Under the pieces are notes generated by a model. That model had not been told where the DNA came from, did not search any database, and worked only from the letters and a program-made list of their open reading frames with translations. Below are positions 1 through 11,768 of a stretch of DNA of 64,000 bases, piece by piece (the stretch's first letter is position 1; each line of letters opens with the position of its first letter). Made by a program: the position numbers and the translations under genes. The stretch is from assembly GCA_002633005.1 (NCBI GenBank), contig NMRA01000319.1:229546-293545 (forward strand). Direction: 5' to 3'. The stretch comes from Phoronis australis (Eukaryota > Phoronida > Phoronidae).

Positions 1-92
1 GTTCAAAGGAATTCTCTTGCACACGGTGTTGTTGGTGTTGCTATGCGCCTGATGTTGCCCTTGCTTGAATTTATCCGTCTCTACGTCCACAG

Positions 93-280
93 AGGAGCCC
101 TACCTGCCAGTTGGCCATTATCTGGACAGTGGTGCCACCTTGAAGGTCAAAGTGGAACTAGCCCACCCTCTGACAACCCCTACTGAGGTAGCTGCCAAGC
201 CCGACTTTGATACCACCTATGAGGTAATTTTTGAAAGGTTGGAATTCAGTGTTCTAGTAAATGGAAACAACGCTTTTCAG
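93..280 (+). CDS. CFAP92-like gene, first visible exon
   Basis: Encodes EEPYLPVGHYLDSGATLKVK and continues to GNNAFQ. A pyrimidine-containing tract ending CCACAG (87-92) is the likely acceptor, with an alternative AG at 93-94. The reading frame is closed by a stop upstream near position 50, so the sequence before about 92 is intron. The donor is CAG|GTTTGT at 281. The exon ends in phase 0. Confidence 0.7.
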
Positions 281-3200
281 GTTTGTTTCCGTAGCAACTT
301 GCTCTGAAACTTCTGTTATACTTGTCAATCACTACTAGTGCATCTAGTGGCCTGTGTCTTAAAGAGACTTCTGCCTTTTGTCTTTTTACTGCAGTAAAAA
401 TCAGAAATATGACTAGGAAGACCCAAAAGTTGATTTTTTGTACTTAATTTGCTTTTCTCAAAACATTTTTGTCTGTTTAGTTAAGCAAACCATGGATTTC
501 TGTCTTGTGAGTTGTAAACCAATTGATTGACTTTCAGTATTTGTCGATTTTCGTGAAACATATCAAGCCAGCTGTAAACTGTTTTTATCTGAAAGTCAAA
601 AACAGAAGCAGGCCCCGGGAGTGATGTTCCAGCTCTTCATTTCTGTGTTTTTATCTCCCGACAGTGTCCATTTGGCCGTATCGTGTTCATCTTTGACTAC
701 CATGACACAGTCGTCCTACACAAGCTTCAGAAGATGCTACAGCAAATAAACGCGGAAGCCTTGGACCTGACAACCCTGCCGAGTCATGTGATCCATGCAG
801 CCCTGTCAACATACAAGCTGTCTTTGTGAGTATATAGATTAGCAATGTTCTGTCTTCTCGTGGAGAACTTGTCAGTTTTGGGAGTAATTTCACGTCATTT
901 TCTCAGACATTTAGAATTAGTTTTGGAGAATTTTTGGGGGTAAATTATGTGCTGAAAAGATGAAAGATGCTTGTGGGTCTCCCACAGGATGGGTTGTCAG
1001 GGATGTGTCATCAACTTGAGCCAGTATTTTGCCCTACCACGTATCATGTCAGGTGGGCATTACGGCTTTGGGGTATCAATGGTAGGCAAAGAAGAGAAAA
1101 AAGTGAGTATGGGGAGGGAGTGTTGTGAAAGTAGTTACCATCTCAGGTAGGCTTTTTTGTTGCTTGGTATTGTCTCGAATTCCGGTATTTCTGGTTATAC
1201 AGTCATCCTGTTGGTTATTGTGTAGAAGAGAGTGAGTGAGGACGCCAGTGTCTGTGTATGTGTGACCACAAGATCACTCTTAAGCTAACCGTTAGTGTTT
1301 GCTTTCAACCTACATCTCTGTTCTTACTGCAGTGATCAGCAGAAAAGTCGTACTTTGAACATCGCTACGGGATTCCAAGTCATGGACGGCGTTCACCATA
1401 TATTCGTTATTGAAGGACTGCGGGACGGTGCTGTTAAAGATCTGTGGAATGCCTTTCCAAAATCTGAGTTCAAAGGTTTGTGGCTGAGTGAGATTAAATG
1501 AAAGCACGTATCCAGAACTTTGGTATTCCCTGGATGGTGTTTTCTTTTTTTGACTTATATTAGTTACCAGTACTTCTCGATCAATTGTCCACCATTAAAA
1601 ACCACAAAAGATGGCCTGAACTGGAGGAAATCGTTGCGAAGTAGCCTCCTCTCAATTAAATATTTGATAACTGTTGGTTTTTCGATCACAAATTTGTTTT
1701 GTTTCAACTGACCTGTACCTAATCCATAGTCTAGCTGTGTTTCGTCAGCCAGTTGCCCTAGAGTAAGTTGCCCCAGTAATACGTAACGCATGATCTAAGT
1801 GACTCTGTAGACAAAAAGTGACTCGGTGCAGCTGTACACCAGTGTGACAGAGAATTGATATCCACCAGGTGGTGCTAGTGTGAATTGAATCTTCTTGTCA
1901 TCTGAATGAAGGAGAACTGAAAGCTGTTTACCTACATCAGGGTGATCATGTGATACGGGTCCATGTGACCACACAAATACATGTCTTTACACAAGTGTCA
2001 GCCAATGATATTCAAATTTATCATGATCGAAAAACATGTTTTCAGCCATTATGCCAACTTGTATTCCATGATTCTTTGCATTTTTAAATACATTCTGTCA
2101 CATATGACTTTCCAGACCTAGTCATCCTGTTCAACTCTGACCTCAGTTTTCACGCCCGTATCTACGGCCCGCTGGATGTTGACGTGACCCGCATCAAACT
2201 TCATGAGCCGTTGTCGAGGATCACTTCTCAGCCGTTGTTGTACGTACGTGACATGGTGCCAAAACCATGCTTTGAAGCTCTGGTGAAACTACACGACGTA
2301 AGTGTTAAAAAAGTGTAGATAGATAAAACGTAATTATAGTAATCAAAAAAGTCAGACGAGACTGAAAAACATTCAAATGCATATTAAGCAGGACTGCACG
2401 TGTTTTTGCGCACCAAAATTATCTTAATTGCAGATAAGATTGCAATTGCTTGATTTGCTAAAAATTCTTACTTCAATCAGTCCTTGAATGAATTATTCTG
2501 ACTAAAGCAAAATCCAACGAAGTGAAGAATCGCTCTTGCAGTATGTTGTGTTACAACTGCATGTTAACAGCTACATAATAGGAATCTGGGGTGTGTGGCA
2601 AATTAAATTGAACAGTTACTTAAATTGTAATCTAATAATGAAACTTGACTGCCCTCGTATTTCAGTTGACAAAAATGACTAAATTGAAGGAAGCTGTCCG
2701 CTACAGTTTGTTCCCATCTGCTGAAATGGTCATCTCTATGAGTCGAGAGTTTGGTGTGCCGCTGACGGCAGCAGATATCAAGGGTGAGTTCATGGGGTCA
2801 GCAGAGCCGGCTCTACTGCTTCTTGGACCTCGTTTTGGGGAGGACGCTAAATGTGAGACATCGGAAAATTGAAGCAGTGTGACAATTCCATCTTTCAGTC
2901 GTAGTTCGACGTGAATTTCTACAGAATTTTTAACTTTCGAGGAGTTGAATGTTGTTTCTGTGGTGTAAATTATTTATTTCCAACTTGTTGTTCATGGTTT
3001 CCTAATTATCATTCCTATTTTGGAGAACAATGCGTAAAGCTTCGTCGTGATGGTATCTGAAAGTTTCAGATTTATTTGATAAGCTATTTTTGAGATACGA
3101 TGTTCCAAAGTTGGCCAAATTTTAGTATTTTCAAGTCCCCACATAACCCTAATCTACAAACATGAATTGGTTTGTAGTTGACAAATTGAGATTGGCAAGA

Positions 3201-6200
3201 TATTTGCCGCAAGCATATGTATTGATTGGTAAAGCCTCATGACCTCTTACTATAACAACCGCCGTTTGCAGAACTGGAACCCAGGGAAGCTGCAATAAAT
3301 CTGGACACAAACCAGACCGCAGAATTCAGAGAAAATGACGTCGATGAACTCCGACCTAGGACGAGCCGTGTCTGGACACCCATAGATAATTATAACCCGG
3401 AGTTTGACCGGCATTTGAGAGAGAACTCTGTCAAGTTCAGCGCCAAGAACTTCAACAAATCCCACTTGGTAAGAAACGGGGGCAATTGTACGGGAGTCTT
3501 ACGCCAAAGGTCATTACGTCTATGTGGTAATTGAACATTGAGTGGCACTTCAAAAAGATAGTTCCACCAGCAAATGTGTTTTGCCTAGATATCACAGACT
3601 AGTGACTTATTATGAAAACTAGAAGGACGATGAGAAAGAATGTCTGAGTTAACTATCATTCTAGTAAGATGTCATCAGTAATCCGTGGTTGCCGGATAAA
3701 TGGAACTCTTCCTTGTAAATGCATTGCTGATTTTGTCAAGTTACATGGACCTTGCCATCTAGAGTCAGTAGTAACTCTTTGTTATAGATAGCTTGTCTCT
3801 TGGTAATTTAGTGCATGAAAACAAATAACAAGACATGCTAAATTAATTAATAAAAAATGTCACGTTAACAACTGACCTCAAAACATGATTGTGGGGAAAC
3901 TACATGCCTAATAGATGAACACTGCAGTATGAACACTGCAGTATGAACACTACAGTATGAACACTGCAGTATGAACACTGCAGTATGAACACTACAGTAT
4001 GAACACTGCAGTATGAACACTGCAGTATGAACACTACAGTATGAACACTGCAGTATGAACACTGTAGTATGAAAACTGCAGTATGAATGCTGCAGTATGA
4101 AAACTACAGTATGTACACTGCAGTATGAACACTACAGTATGAACACTGCAGTATGAACACTGCAGTATGAACACTACAGTATGAACACTGCGGTATGAAC
4201 AGTGCAGTATGAACACTACAGTATGAACACTACAGTATGAACACTGCAGTGCGATCAATTGCGGAAAGACGGATCGATGCATATTGAATAGGGAATAGGA
4301 TACCAAAAATTGGCTGGAACCATGTTCATAGTTGTAACTTGGTGGAATTACTTCTGTAGAGAGGATGACTTTAGAATCTCAGTGATGCGTAGGCTGTGTA
4401 TAATGTGCTGGGTAGTGGGTGTGTTGATGCTATGTAACTTATGTGCATTGTCAATGTTGAGTGCTAGAGCCTCATGGTGAAAAACAGTAGCTGTTAATGT
4501 TAATTAAGCTAGCAACAGAGGAGGCAGTGTGGCCCAGTGGGATAAGTGTCGGCTTCCTTTATTCTAGGTCGTGGGTGCGAGTCCCACCTGGGGCACACTG
4601 CTAGACCCTTGAGCCTGATCTCTAGTTCCCCAGCTTGGTTTTAACTACATGTTAATTTAGCATAAAAATGGTTCCAGGTGATCAGTGCAATGGGCCCACA
4701 TGAGTGGCCTGCACACATCTGGTGCAACGTGTACCATGAGACCACAATTATTTTTTTATAACATTCTGGTAACTTTTATTCACTCAGGAGTCTGTGAGTG
4801 CACGTAGTGCCTACAACAAGGCAGTTCGCAGCCAGCAGAAGCCGCAGACGGTGTCTATCTCTGTCCCTCACAACTACAGCACACAGACGCTCAACTCAAC
4901 AGCACTGGCCACGGACAAAGTCCGAGAAATACTTTCCAAGGTAAAAATTAATTTGATTGGATAACTGCTTTTAACATGATGACAATGGTTTCTATACAAA
5001 CTGAAGAGCGGTACTTACTTCTTAGTCTGTGTCATGTGCATTATTGAGTGATTTGCACTGAACCTTTGATCAACAGAATGTTTTCAAGAGGTTGATTTTA
5101 CTTGTAATGTCATGTGCTACAAGAGTAAAGGTTCATTTCCTCCTTGTACAAAGGACCTGTGCTCTCACACACGTTATTTTTTTCTGTTGGAAATATTCAG
5201 TACAATCCAAACGTAATCAGACAAAATACCATTTCCCCTCCATGACTAACCACTTACAGCAAAAATGACTCAGTATTAACCATTACAGCGGCCAAAATTC
5301 TAATTATAGAATTTTTTTGCCACCTTACTAACTTTCTTGTTCTTGGTCATGAGGGAAGACTAGTCCGAAGATGACCTTGGCTTCTGTCCATCCATCATGA
5401 CGGAAAATTCTGGGTCCTTTTGTCTGAATAATTAAGGCTTCTGCTGTACATTATCATATCTTCAGCTGCTGATAGTATAGTGCTGATAGTATATTGCTGA
5501 TAGCATAATTGCTTAATTTAACCCATTCTACGTTTCAGTAGTTTCCAAATGAATGTTATCTCGCGATTGTTCAAGTTTTTGTACGTTTTGTCAAATGACC
5601 AAAATAACCTCTTCATTGCAGTACAATTGTACATCATGGTGACCAGACTGTGTTATTATAAATATGTAAAGCCATGTTGTTTTCTTTTCTAAACTTACAA
5701 AATAGCATGCAGCAATTCAGAGAAAAAACAAGTAATTTATTACCATGGCCCTTTTTGCTTTTATTACGCATCGTGCAATGTTTTGACGGCTATTTACTGA
5801 TTGTTGTTTGTCCAATCATATCTCTCTTCTTTCTCTGCAGTCTGACCATAGCTACACTTATGCAGAAGAGTTCCACCACTCGGGAGCGTTTGTACCCGTG
5901 AACGTCGAGCAAAAGCACAAGGATGACCTGAAGGCGTCACGTGATGCATGGAAGACGGCAAAGGGATGGTCGTATCCTGGTGTGAAGAACTTGAGACAAT
6001 GTAACGAACACCCTATGAAACCACCTTCGGCACGTACAGACAGTTTGAAAGAGGTACGTCACATGTGTCTGTCTCTCTGTCCATCCGTCTCTCTGTATGC
6101 TCATTGATTTTCAATTTGCTTATCTGCGTTCTTATGGCTATTGTTTGGGATTCGTCATACATTATTGCATTGTATTTCTTAACCTTGTATCTAGCTGGTG

Positions 6201-9200
6201 AGTTGGTGAAGGTCATGGAAAATATGCGTTGTCCTTTTCTCTGTTTCTCTCCTTAATTTATTGTCTTCAAAACTGATGCTCTCCAAATGGTTTTGCACAT
6301 TATTCCTCCTTTTGTAAATTTGATTTCAAAAGCTCGTATCAATTTTCTAAAATTGAAATATAAATCAAGTCCGACAGTTGTAGCCATTGTCATGAAACCC
6401 TACCACTGACAGTGACGTCATTGCTTAGCCTCTGTAATTCATTTCCTCTGCAAAGAGTTCATTGTAGTGTTTTCTATTAGTTGTTCAAGTATAACCACAA
6501 TCATTCAATTAAATCTGTTGACAGATTGATCTCCGGGAGTATTTGCCTCTCTGAAATCACTTTGCTGTACTGAGTTCAAGAACCGCACCCGATTGACTTG
6601 TGCCAAGCCCTTTTCAATTGACAGTGAATTGAGATTTTTGATTGGATGGATTTAGGCATGTGACCACCATGTCTTCTTAAGGCATCTTGGCCTCTTGCAG
6701 AGTCGGGGCTTGAGAGATTTAAAAGTTTTTTCCTCAGTCTCAAGATGCCTATGTGAATGTATTTATTTTGTTATCTACATTGTAGTTCAGTGTGGAGTGG
6801 TGATGGTAATTGGCTTACACACTTATTTTGACTGACAGTTATTTAAGACTTCTGATTGGCTAAACTGTGTCTTGTGACCACCATTTCTACTTAATTGACT
6901 TGGATGAACTGGTTCTCTCTCGTATGAGAAGTACATTGAGTGCTTGTTGACTTGGATGAACTGGTTCTCTCTCGTATGAGAAGTACATTGAGTGCTTGTT
7001 GACTTTCTTTCTATGTGAAACAAGCATGTTTTTATGAATGACCAACAATAATTATGTTTTTGAACCCATACTTGGTACACGTCAAATTTTTTAACTGATT
7101 TTATAAATTACAGACTAAATATCAATGCCTACTCGACTAATAACTAATGAAATTTCTCAGCTTCTGCAAAAATAGGAAATCAACAAAATTCAATCCATTA
7201 AGATAGTAGACATGGGCATTATTGATTTTGTCAGAAATATTTATTATTTTTGGTTTTATTGACAACAGTGATAGAAATTAAAATTTTGAAATCACTATTT
7301 CTAACACAATTAATGTTAGCAGCACAATTATTACAAAGCGTATGCTGCGTTCTGGCTTTTCTATATTATAATGAAGCTGGCTAGATATCTTGACGTGCTT
7401 GGAAACTGTAATAGGACTTTGTGGAGTAAAATGTCAAGATATTATGATTTTGATAGTGTTTCGGAAAGTCCGAAGTTGCTATTTTTGGGGTATAGGTAGA
7501 GATTGTTTTTTGGGTAGAAGCAATTTTCTACGTGAGTAATATGTGTTTACAAGTTGTCTCACTCAAAGTATGTTCAAAATGATATGTTAATTTGGGGGGT
7601 CTCTAGTAAAACTCAATATCCAATGAAAACGTACAGTGAATTTTTTGACAATGTAAGGGCCATGTATGGAATACTCCAAATGGTAAAGAAATAGGCACCC
7701 CAGCCCATCAACTCATGGCCCCAGATATAGACGGTGCTCCTGTCACAAAAATATTTTACTCACAACTTTCCTGAAATTCGGCTACTCTTGGTTAATTACG
7801 AAATTTTCAGAATGCAGTGAATATACATAACCCATAAAGTGCCAAGAGGCATGATTATATCTGGGTTAAAAAATACAAAGAAATTTATGAATACATAAAT
7901 TTAAAAAAAAATGATTTTAAGACTACATCATATGATTGTGAATGTAAATAAATCATTTTCATACACATTGTATACAATTCTATCCACTAACACAAAAAGA
8001 TTTAATATAGAGAAATTTTGATACTATTTCGAATAAAACCTTATTTTCATTTGGTTTGAGTACTTGACATCCATACAGAAAAAAAATAATTTCGGTGTAC
8101 AATTGCGGAATTTCAGAATATGTTTTGTAAATATTGGGGTATTGTTCGTGTGTCTGGAAAAGCTGTACCCTCTGCTCCTTGCATGCCTCACAAGCAAAGA
8201 AAACGTGAGCATTTGTCTTGGTGTCTCCACACTTAAAACTGCGCTTCCATCCCATTTGCCAATAAGTAGTAAAATCAGGGAATATCGGGCGCATAAGTCA
8301 ACTTACTGTCCTTGTCATTATGTCATCAGTCTCAATCAACATTCAGTTATAATTCAGTGGCTTCTTCCAGTTGAATTGTTGAAGAGATGTTTTTTAAGCG
8401 TGTATTGTCTCATAAACACTCTCGTGGGCACTTTGTGGCAAGTAAATTATCAAAAACATTTTTGAGATGGGTTTTGTAGTGTTGAGCCGGCTAGTTTTGA
8501 TTTTTATCAAACAGTTATTAAGTTAAGCATTTGTAGATTATCCAGGTTCATATTGACCTTTGATTGCTTATAATTTTGCATCGTCATTTGACGGGTTATT
8601 ATCGCGCTGTTTTCGTAGCCATGGCAAGAAAATATTCTACATGCCAACAAGTTGGAGCCTACGCTCGATCGCGACGTGTTCCCATGGGACAAGCGAAGAC
8701 TCGACGTGGAACGTTACCAAAAACCACCGCCTGAGTTTGGTCTCCAGCGACCAATCACAATCCACCTCGCCGGGCAGAAATTAAAGGATGAGAAAAATTC
8801 GTACAACTTGACGGAGCAGGAAGTGTGGCAGTCCAAGGTGGTGGCTGACGATCCACGGTTCTACACTCACCGTGCTGGCGTTCAGACGGAGCTTCGTGAC
8901 AGAGGATTGAAATCACAAAGCCAGCTGACGAAGCTTGAAAGTCTGCTCAAGGACTTGCCCAAAAAATATTCGCTGAAGCATTCACGGGGCGGGCTACCCA
9001 ACATTCCACCTCTTGACGTGGTGCATAACCCCAGTGTGGATACACGCAATCGTGAAGCAGGGGCCATTGCTGACGTGCCAGTGGAAAATTCCCGTTCGAT
9101 TGTAACTGGATACACGCCAGGAGAGTTCCTGCACCGTAGTTGTCTCTTGGAGAAGAACCGAGTTCCCATGTATGTGTACGACCACAAGAACAAGGGTTAC

Positions 9201-11768
9201 TTCAGGTAAGTGTGCAGTCAACAGATGTGAAGATTTATTTTTGTTGATCGTGGTTGATCAGTAGGTTGGTAAAGGCTTAATTCCATTGATTTATAAATAT
9301 TCAGAGCAAACCACTTAATCACGTTGGGTTCCTTGTTTTTGAAAATATACAGTAGACTCGTAGTCTGTGTACCAGCTTGGTATAACTCGGTGAACTTGTG
9401 AAAACGTAAACAATCACTGTTTTGTTTCTGTGTTTACGAAAACACCTTTTCATAATGCTGTTGACCTTGTGCACTGCAGCACGCACGACATCGTGTGGTC
9501 ATGCGTAATGCGGGGTCAGGTCACAATGAAAAGGTTTTACTTGTGGTTAAAAACAAATTCATCAAAACGTCGATCATTCGTGCAACATTTTTTAACCGAA
9601 TTTTAGTGGTTGTTCAGGAATCTTAAAATGGTAACGTACTTTTGTGATTTTGAGAAAGTAGAGTGAAACTAGCCACCGTTGTAGAAAATATTCATTGCAA
9701 GAAATGAAACCCATCGATAGCGTTTATTAACATGTGTTACAAATCTAAGTCAACTGATCGTAGTTCTGACCATCTTAAAGGTATATTGAGTGTTATAGTG
9801 GTCATATGGCTATTACCTTGGAACATCCCAGCACACAGAATGGCACGTGACAAATGTTTGAATTAAATTTTTTGAGGGTCACGAGTCATGAAATGAGGCC
9901 ATTAATTATTTCTTGTTTTGTGTAGTCATACAGTGGGACTAATTGAGATGATGAACGTTTTTTGACTTAATAAACCGCTTCATTTAAATTTTTATGTTAC
10001 TTTGAAGTTACCGATGTAGCAGTCAATGTATCTGTAAATGAAAAGAATGATTTCTATGAAATCCCAATATTTTTCTGTGTTTCAGAAAATCCTTACCTAA
10101 GTAGTTAGCGTCAGTCAAGCAATAGGTGGCGTGCAGGCTTAGGACAAAGTAGCGAGTCTGAGCTTTGAAGATTATTTAGTTGACGTTCAAATACCACAAT
10201 AATTTTATATTATACCCAGATCAAGTGAAATCTGGTGATACATTTTGTTGCAAAAGATGCATACAAGTTGGCGACGTAGGTGCATAGAAAATACAAATTT
10301 TGGAATTGTGTATTGACTAGTATGTGTAAGTGAACGTATATCTGAAATTAATATCAAAATTTCATCAAATTCAGGCAAAAATGGTTGCCAAAATGCCTGT
10401 TTTGTTTTCCAATGACTTCTAGCATTTTTGTGTATGTACTCATTTTTTCAAAAATTTGTTATGCGCTAACTGTGATACAAAACTTGAACATGGAAGTCAT
10501 TTGATTCGGTTCTACGTGGAAAAATGACGAAATACGATTTTACTTGTCTGTCATAAGGTCCTAATTTGGTGAGGTTTTACTGTAGGCAAACGATGAGTTT
10601 TCATGTTTTGTTGCTGTCCGAAATTTTCCTGCGGTAGTTCTGGAGCTTATTTCTAAAAGTTAAGTATCTTGCATTCTTAGATTTGTATATGTATCAAAAC
10701 TGCAGTTAGGTTAGCATGTAGTTTAATTTATATTGACTTTGTGTCAAGTCTGTTATCCTCGATGGTAACATCGTATAACAGTGTCTCTGTTTTGTTTTGT
10801 TTTGTGATGTTTTAATTATGTCTGTGAGTAGAGGTTTAGTTGCAAATCCAAGGCAGAGTTGACCTTTTTATGGATAGCAAAAATCAATTTGTGTGCATCG
10901 CAGAGCATAGATTTATGGGACACTAGTGATTCATCCATAATTCAGGAACTGTCATGATGGCAACCGTCTGCTCTACGTAAAATGGCGGTTGAATGTGGAG
11001 AGTTGCTACCTGTTTATTGGTATCAACGATAAAATGAACTTTGGACTTCCTGAAGTGCTGCTAACATGGAGTGATTTCTACAAATCATTTTCCCCTGTCA
11101 ACTACTGTTGCTGCTTTGGATCTCTGCAATCCCATAATCCTTTATGTATATGATGTTATGTTCTATCCTTAAAAAGGTCACTAGGTCAAATGTACCTGAC
11201 AGGTCACCACAAGACTTGCTCCCTCGTTTATTGTAGTGAAACAAAGTTATGATCTCCAACCGGAAGAGTGGCCAGCGTGTTGTCGTCAAAATTTTGAAGT
11301 AACTAAGGATGACTGAAGAGAATGAAACTTACTGTCGTGTCTACCCCAGAATTCAATCTTTTCAGGTTTTTGTCCCTGAATTGGATCTTTAGCTCTACTC
11401 ATCGTTTACAAAACTGGGACTGTTGTTAACATGTACAATTCAATTATTACAACATCTGGATTGGTTATCGCTTCACACAATCACGTTCTTCTGTTTTCAG
11501 TTTATACCATAAAGAGCGAAGTGCCGTATTCAAGCGTCCCATAATTCCATTGGCTCCAAAAGAACGAGACAACCACTATTTCCGCATCCCAGATGACAAC
11601 AACTTTTTCCACGTCATGAGGCCAGCGACCACAGCTGCTGACTCCAACGAACTTCGCTATAAGTCATATCCAATCTCCTTCACAGAAGACCGCTCATTGT
11701 CAAGTCTCACTCGGGAGAAAACAAATCTTAGTATGACTGCTCCAGAAACCATTGTAGAGACTAATTGA
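93..11768 (+). CDS. 3' portion of a multi-exon gene, CFAP92/KIAA1257-like protein (5' end outside window)
   Basis: Ten exons join in one continuous frame: 93-280, 665-825, 1333-1475, 2116-2297, 2666-2783, 3272-3468, 4788-4940, 5841-6053, 8619-9205 and 11501-11768. All introns are GT-AG, and the phases match at every junction, giving about 735 codons to the TGA at 11,766. No signal peptide or membrane segment is visible in this part. The first half is a globular region with segments such as FGRIVFIFDYHDTVVLHKLQ and QPLLYVRDMVPKPCFEAL. The second half is hydrophilic, rich in K, R, N and P, and likely extended. From memory the globular half resembles the vertebrate CFAP92 (KIAA1257) family of putative cilia and flagella associated proteins, so an axonemal role is inferred by family only. 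That assignment is not certain, but that this is a real conserved gene is well supported by the exon structure. Confidence 0.8.
665..825 (+). CDS. CFAP92-like gene, exon with FGRIVFIFDYHD segment
   Basis: The acceptor is CCCGACAG at 657-664 and the donor GTGAGT at 826. The exon opens with CPFGRIVFIFDYHD, an alternating hydrophobic beta-strand pattern, followed by an amphipathic helix-like stretch (LHKLQKMLQQINAEAL). It ends in phase 2, and the two leftover bases TT join T from the next exon to make Phe. Confidence 0.8.
1333..1475 (+). CDS. CFAP92-like gene, exon with IATGFQVMDGVHHIFVIEGL
   Basis: The acceptor is TTACTGCAG (1332) and the donor AAAG|GTTTGT (1476). The translation after the split codon is DQQKSRTLNIATGFQ, then HIFVIEGLRDGAVKDLW. 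The pattern of a strand, then EGL, then a helix recalls a ferredoxin/RRM-like fold, but this is only a shape impression. It ends in phase 1. Confidence 0.8.
2116..2297 (+). CDS. CFAP92-like gene, exon with LYVRDMVPKPCFEAL
   Basis: The acceptor is CTTTCCAG (2115) and the donor GAC|GTAAGT (2298). The first codon is split (G from the previous exon plus AC, Asp). The exon encodes LVILFNSDLSFHARIYG and LSRITSQPLLYVRDMVPKPC. It ends in phase 0, and a consensus donor makes the boundary firm. Confidence 0.85.
2666..2783 (+). CDS. CFAP92-like gene, exon with LFPSAEMVISMSREFGVPLT
   Basis: The acceptor is GTATTTCAG (2665) and the donor GTGAGT (2784). The exon encodes LTKMTKLKEAVRYSLFPSAE, continuing to GVPLTAADIK. 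Without splicing the frame would read through to a stop at 2870-2872, so the open frame beyond 2783 is intronic. It ends in phase 1. Confidence 0.8.
3272..3468 (+). CDS. CFAP92-like gene, exon with DNYNPEFDRHLRENSVKF
   Basis: The acceptor is CGTTTGCAG (3271) and the donor TTG|GTAAGA (3469). The product is charged: acidic and threonine-rich, then a WTPIDNYNPEFDRHLREN segment. From here on the protein appears less globular. It ends in phase 0. Confidence 0.8.
3917..4250. repeat. 14-bp minisatellite, about 24 units
   Basis: The unit is GAACACTGCAGTAT. The first nine units follow an exact higher-order order of two CTGCAG units and one CTACAG unit repeated three times (42 bp super-unit). Later units diverge. 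Because 42 is divisible by 3, the minus strand shows long spurious open frames with AVFILQCSYCSVHT-like repeats, which are not genes. Confidence 0.97.
4513..4745 (+). mobile_element. tRNA-derived SINE, copy 1
   Basis: A tRNA-like head has an A-box-like GTGGCCCAGTGGGATAAG and a B-box-like GGTCGTGGGTGCGAGTCCC (RNA polymerase III internal promoter elements). The outer bases GCAGTGTG and CACACTGC can pair, extending the acceptor stem. It is followed by a body with AAAATGGTTCCAGGTGATCA and GTGCAATGGGCCC. The same head and body order recurs at 57.88 kb with scattered differences, which defines a dispersed family. It is inserted in an intron of the CFAP92-like gene in sense orientation. Confidence 0.85.
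4788..4940 (+). CDS. CFAP92-like gene, Ser/Gln-rich exon
   Basis: The acceptor is TCACTCAG (4787) and the donor AAG|GTAAAA (4941). Exactly 51 codons, phase 0 on both sides, so it could be skipped without a frameshift. It encodes ESVSARSAYNKAVRSQQKPQ and ends at VREILSK. A SINE copy ends only about 40 bases upstream of the acceptor. Confidence 0.75.
5467..5508. repeat. Short tandem repeat of about 15 bp, three units
   Basis: TGCTGATAGTATAG is repeated three times with small differences within an intron. Confidence 0.75.
5841..6053 (+). CDS. CFAP92-like gene, exon with KKHKDDLKASRDAWKT-type basic segment
   Basis: The acceptor is TTTCTCTGCAG (5840) and the donor GAG|GTACGT (6054). 71 codons, phase 0 on both sides. 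It encodes SDHSYTYAEEFHHSGAFVPV, then a Lys-rich stretch, then GWSYPGVKNLRQC and a Pro-rich tail. Confidence 0.8.
6897..7000. repeat. Perfect 52-bp tandem duplication
   Basis: Two identical 52-bp units (6897-6948 and 6949-7000) start GACTTGGATGAACTGG. Perfect identity suggests a recent duplication or recent copy-number change. A diverged copy of the flanking TTGTGACCACC segment lies near 6660. Confidence 0.95.
7980..8325 (-). pseudogene. LINE reverse-transcriptase C-terminal tail relic
   Basis: A minus-strand frame of about 104 residues contains CGDTKTNAHVFFACEACKEQ. This is the Cys-rich CxxC/H/C-like motif found after the RT domain in many non-LTR retrotransposons (pattern C..C, then E/D..H, then F..C). 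Just upstream the reading is TDDIMTRTVS, a stop, then LMRPIFPDF, so the element is interrupted. No RT catalytic core remains. The clade is not assignable. It lies antisense in an intron of the CFAP92-like gene. Confidence 0.5.
8619..9205 (+). CDS. CFAP92-like gene, longest visible exon
   Basis: The acceptor TTTTCGTAG (8618) gives PWQENILHANKLEPTLDRDV in phase 0. The donor is TTCAG|GTAAGT (9206), phase 2. About 195 codons, hydrophilic and proline-rich, with repeated basic and acidic patches, ending YVYDHKNKGYFR. The shadow frames on both strands are not coding. Confidence 0.85.
9206..11500 (+). other. Last large intron of the CFAP92-like gene
   Basis: AT-rich sequence with no coding frame that I can support. 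No tandem repeat or inverted-repeat element was noticed. Confidence 0.5.
11501..11768 (+). CDS. CFAP92-like gene, terminal coding exon
   Basis: The acceptor is TTCTGTTTTCAG (11,500). The split codon AG|T gives Ser. The exon encodes LYHKERSAVFKRPIIPLAPK, continuing to the C-terminus TAPETIVETN and the TGA at 11,766-11,768. The 3' UTR end is not clear. AATAAA hexamers occur at 13,676 and 14,430, but nothing ties them to this gene. Confidence 0.8.

Larger units (their letters stand above)
281..8618 (+). other. Introns of the CFAP92-like gene (281-8618)
   Basis: Introns longer than 300 bases are 281-664, 826-1332, 1476-2115, 2298-2665, 2784-3271, 3469-4787, 4941-5840 and 6054-8618. Apart from the minisatellite, SINE, tandem duplication and LINE relic listed separately, I see only AT-rich unique-looking sequence. 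A short AT-rich tail at about 3045-3150 matches the 3' end of the interspersed family seen at 26.6, 29.0, 33.8 and 38.0 kb. Confidence 0.6.

Noticed and set aside
979-1050. Possible extra exon (LMGCQGCVINLSQYFALPRI) between CFAP92-like exons, with CCCACAG acceptor and GTGGGC donor.
   Set aside because: Splicing it in leaves phase 1 before 1333 and puts the next exon out of frame with an early stop. The direct 825-to-1333 join is in frame.
3865-4306. Cys-rich minus-strand frames resembling a short secreted peptide.
   Set aside because: They are pure translation of the 14-bp minisatellite.
4513-4590. Functional tRNA gene.
   Set aside because: The A- and B-box-like sequences are present but the anticodon region does not fold cleanly, and the unit continues into a conserved SINE body shared with a second copy.
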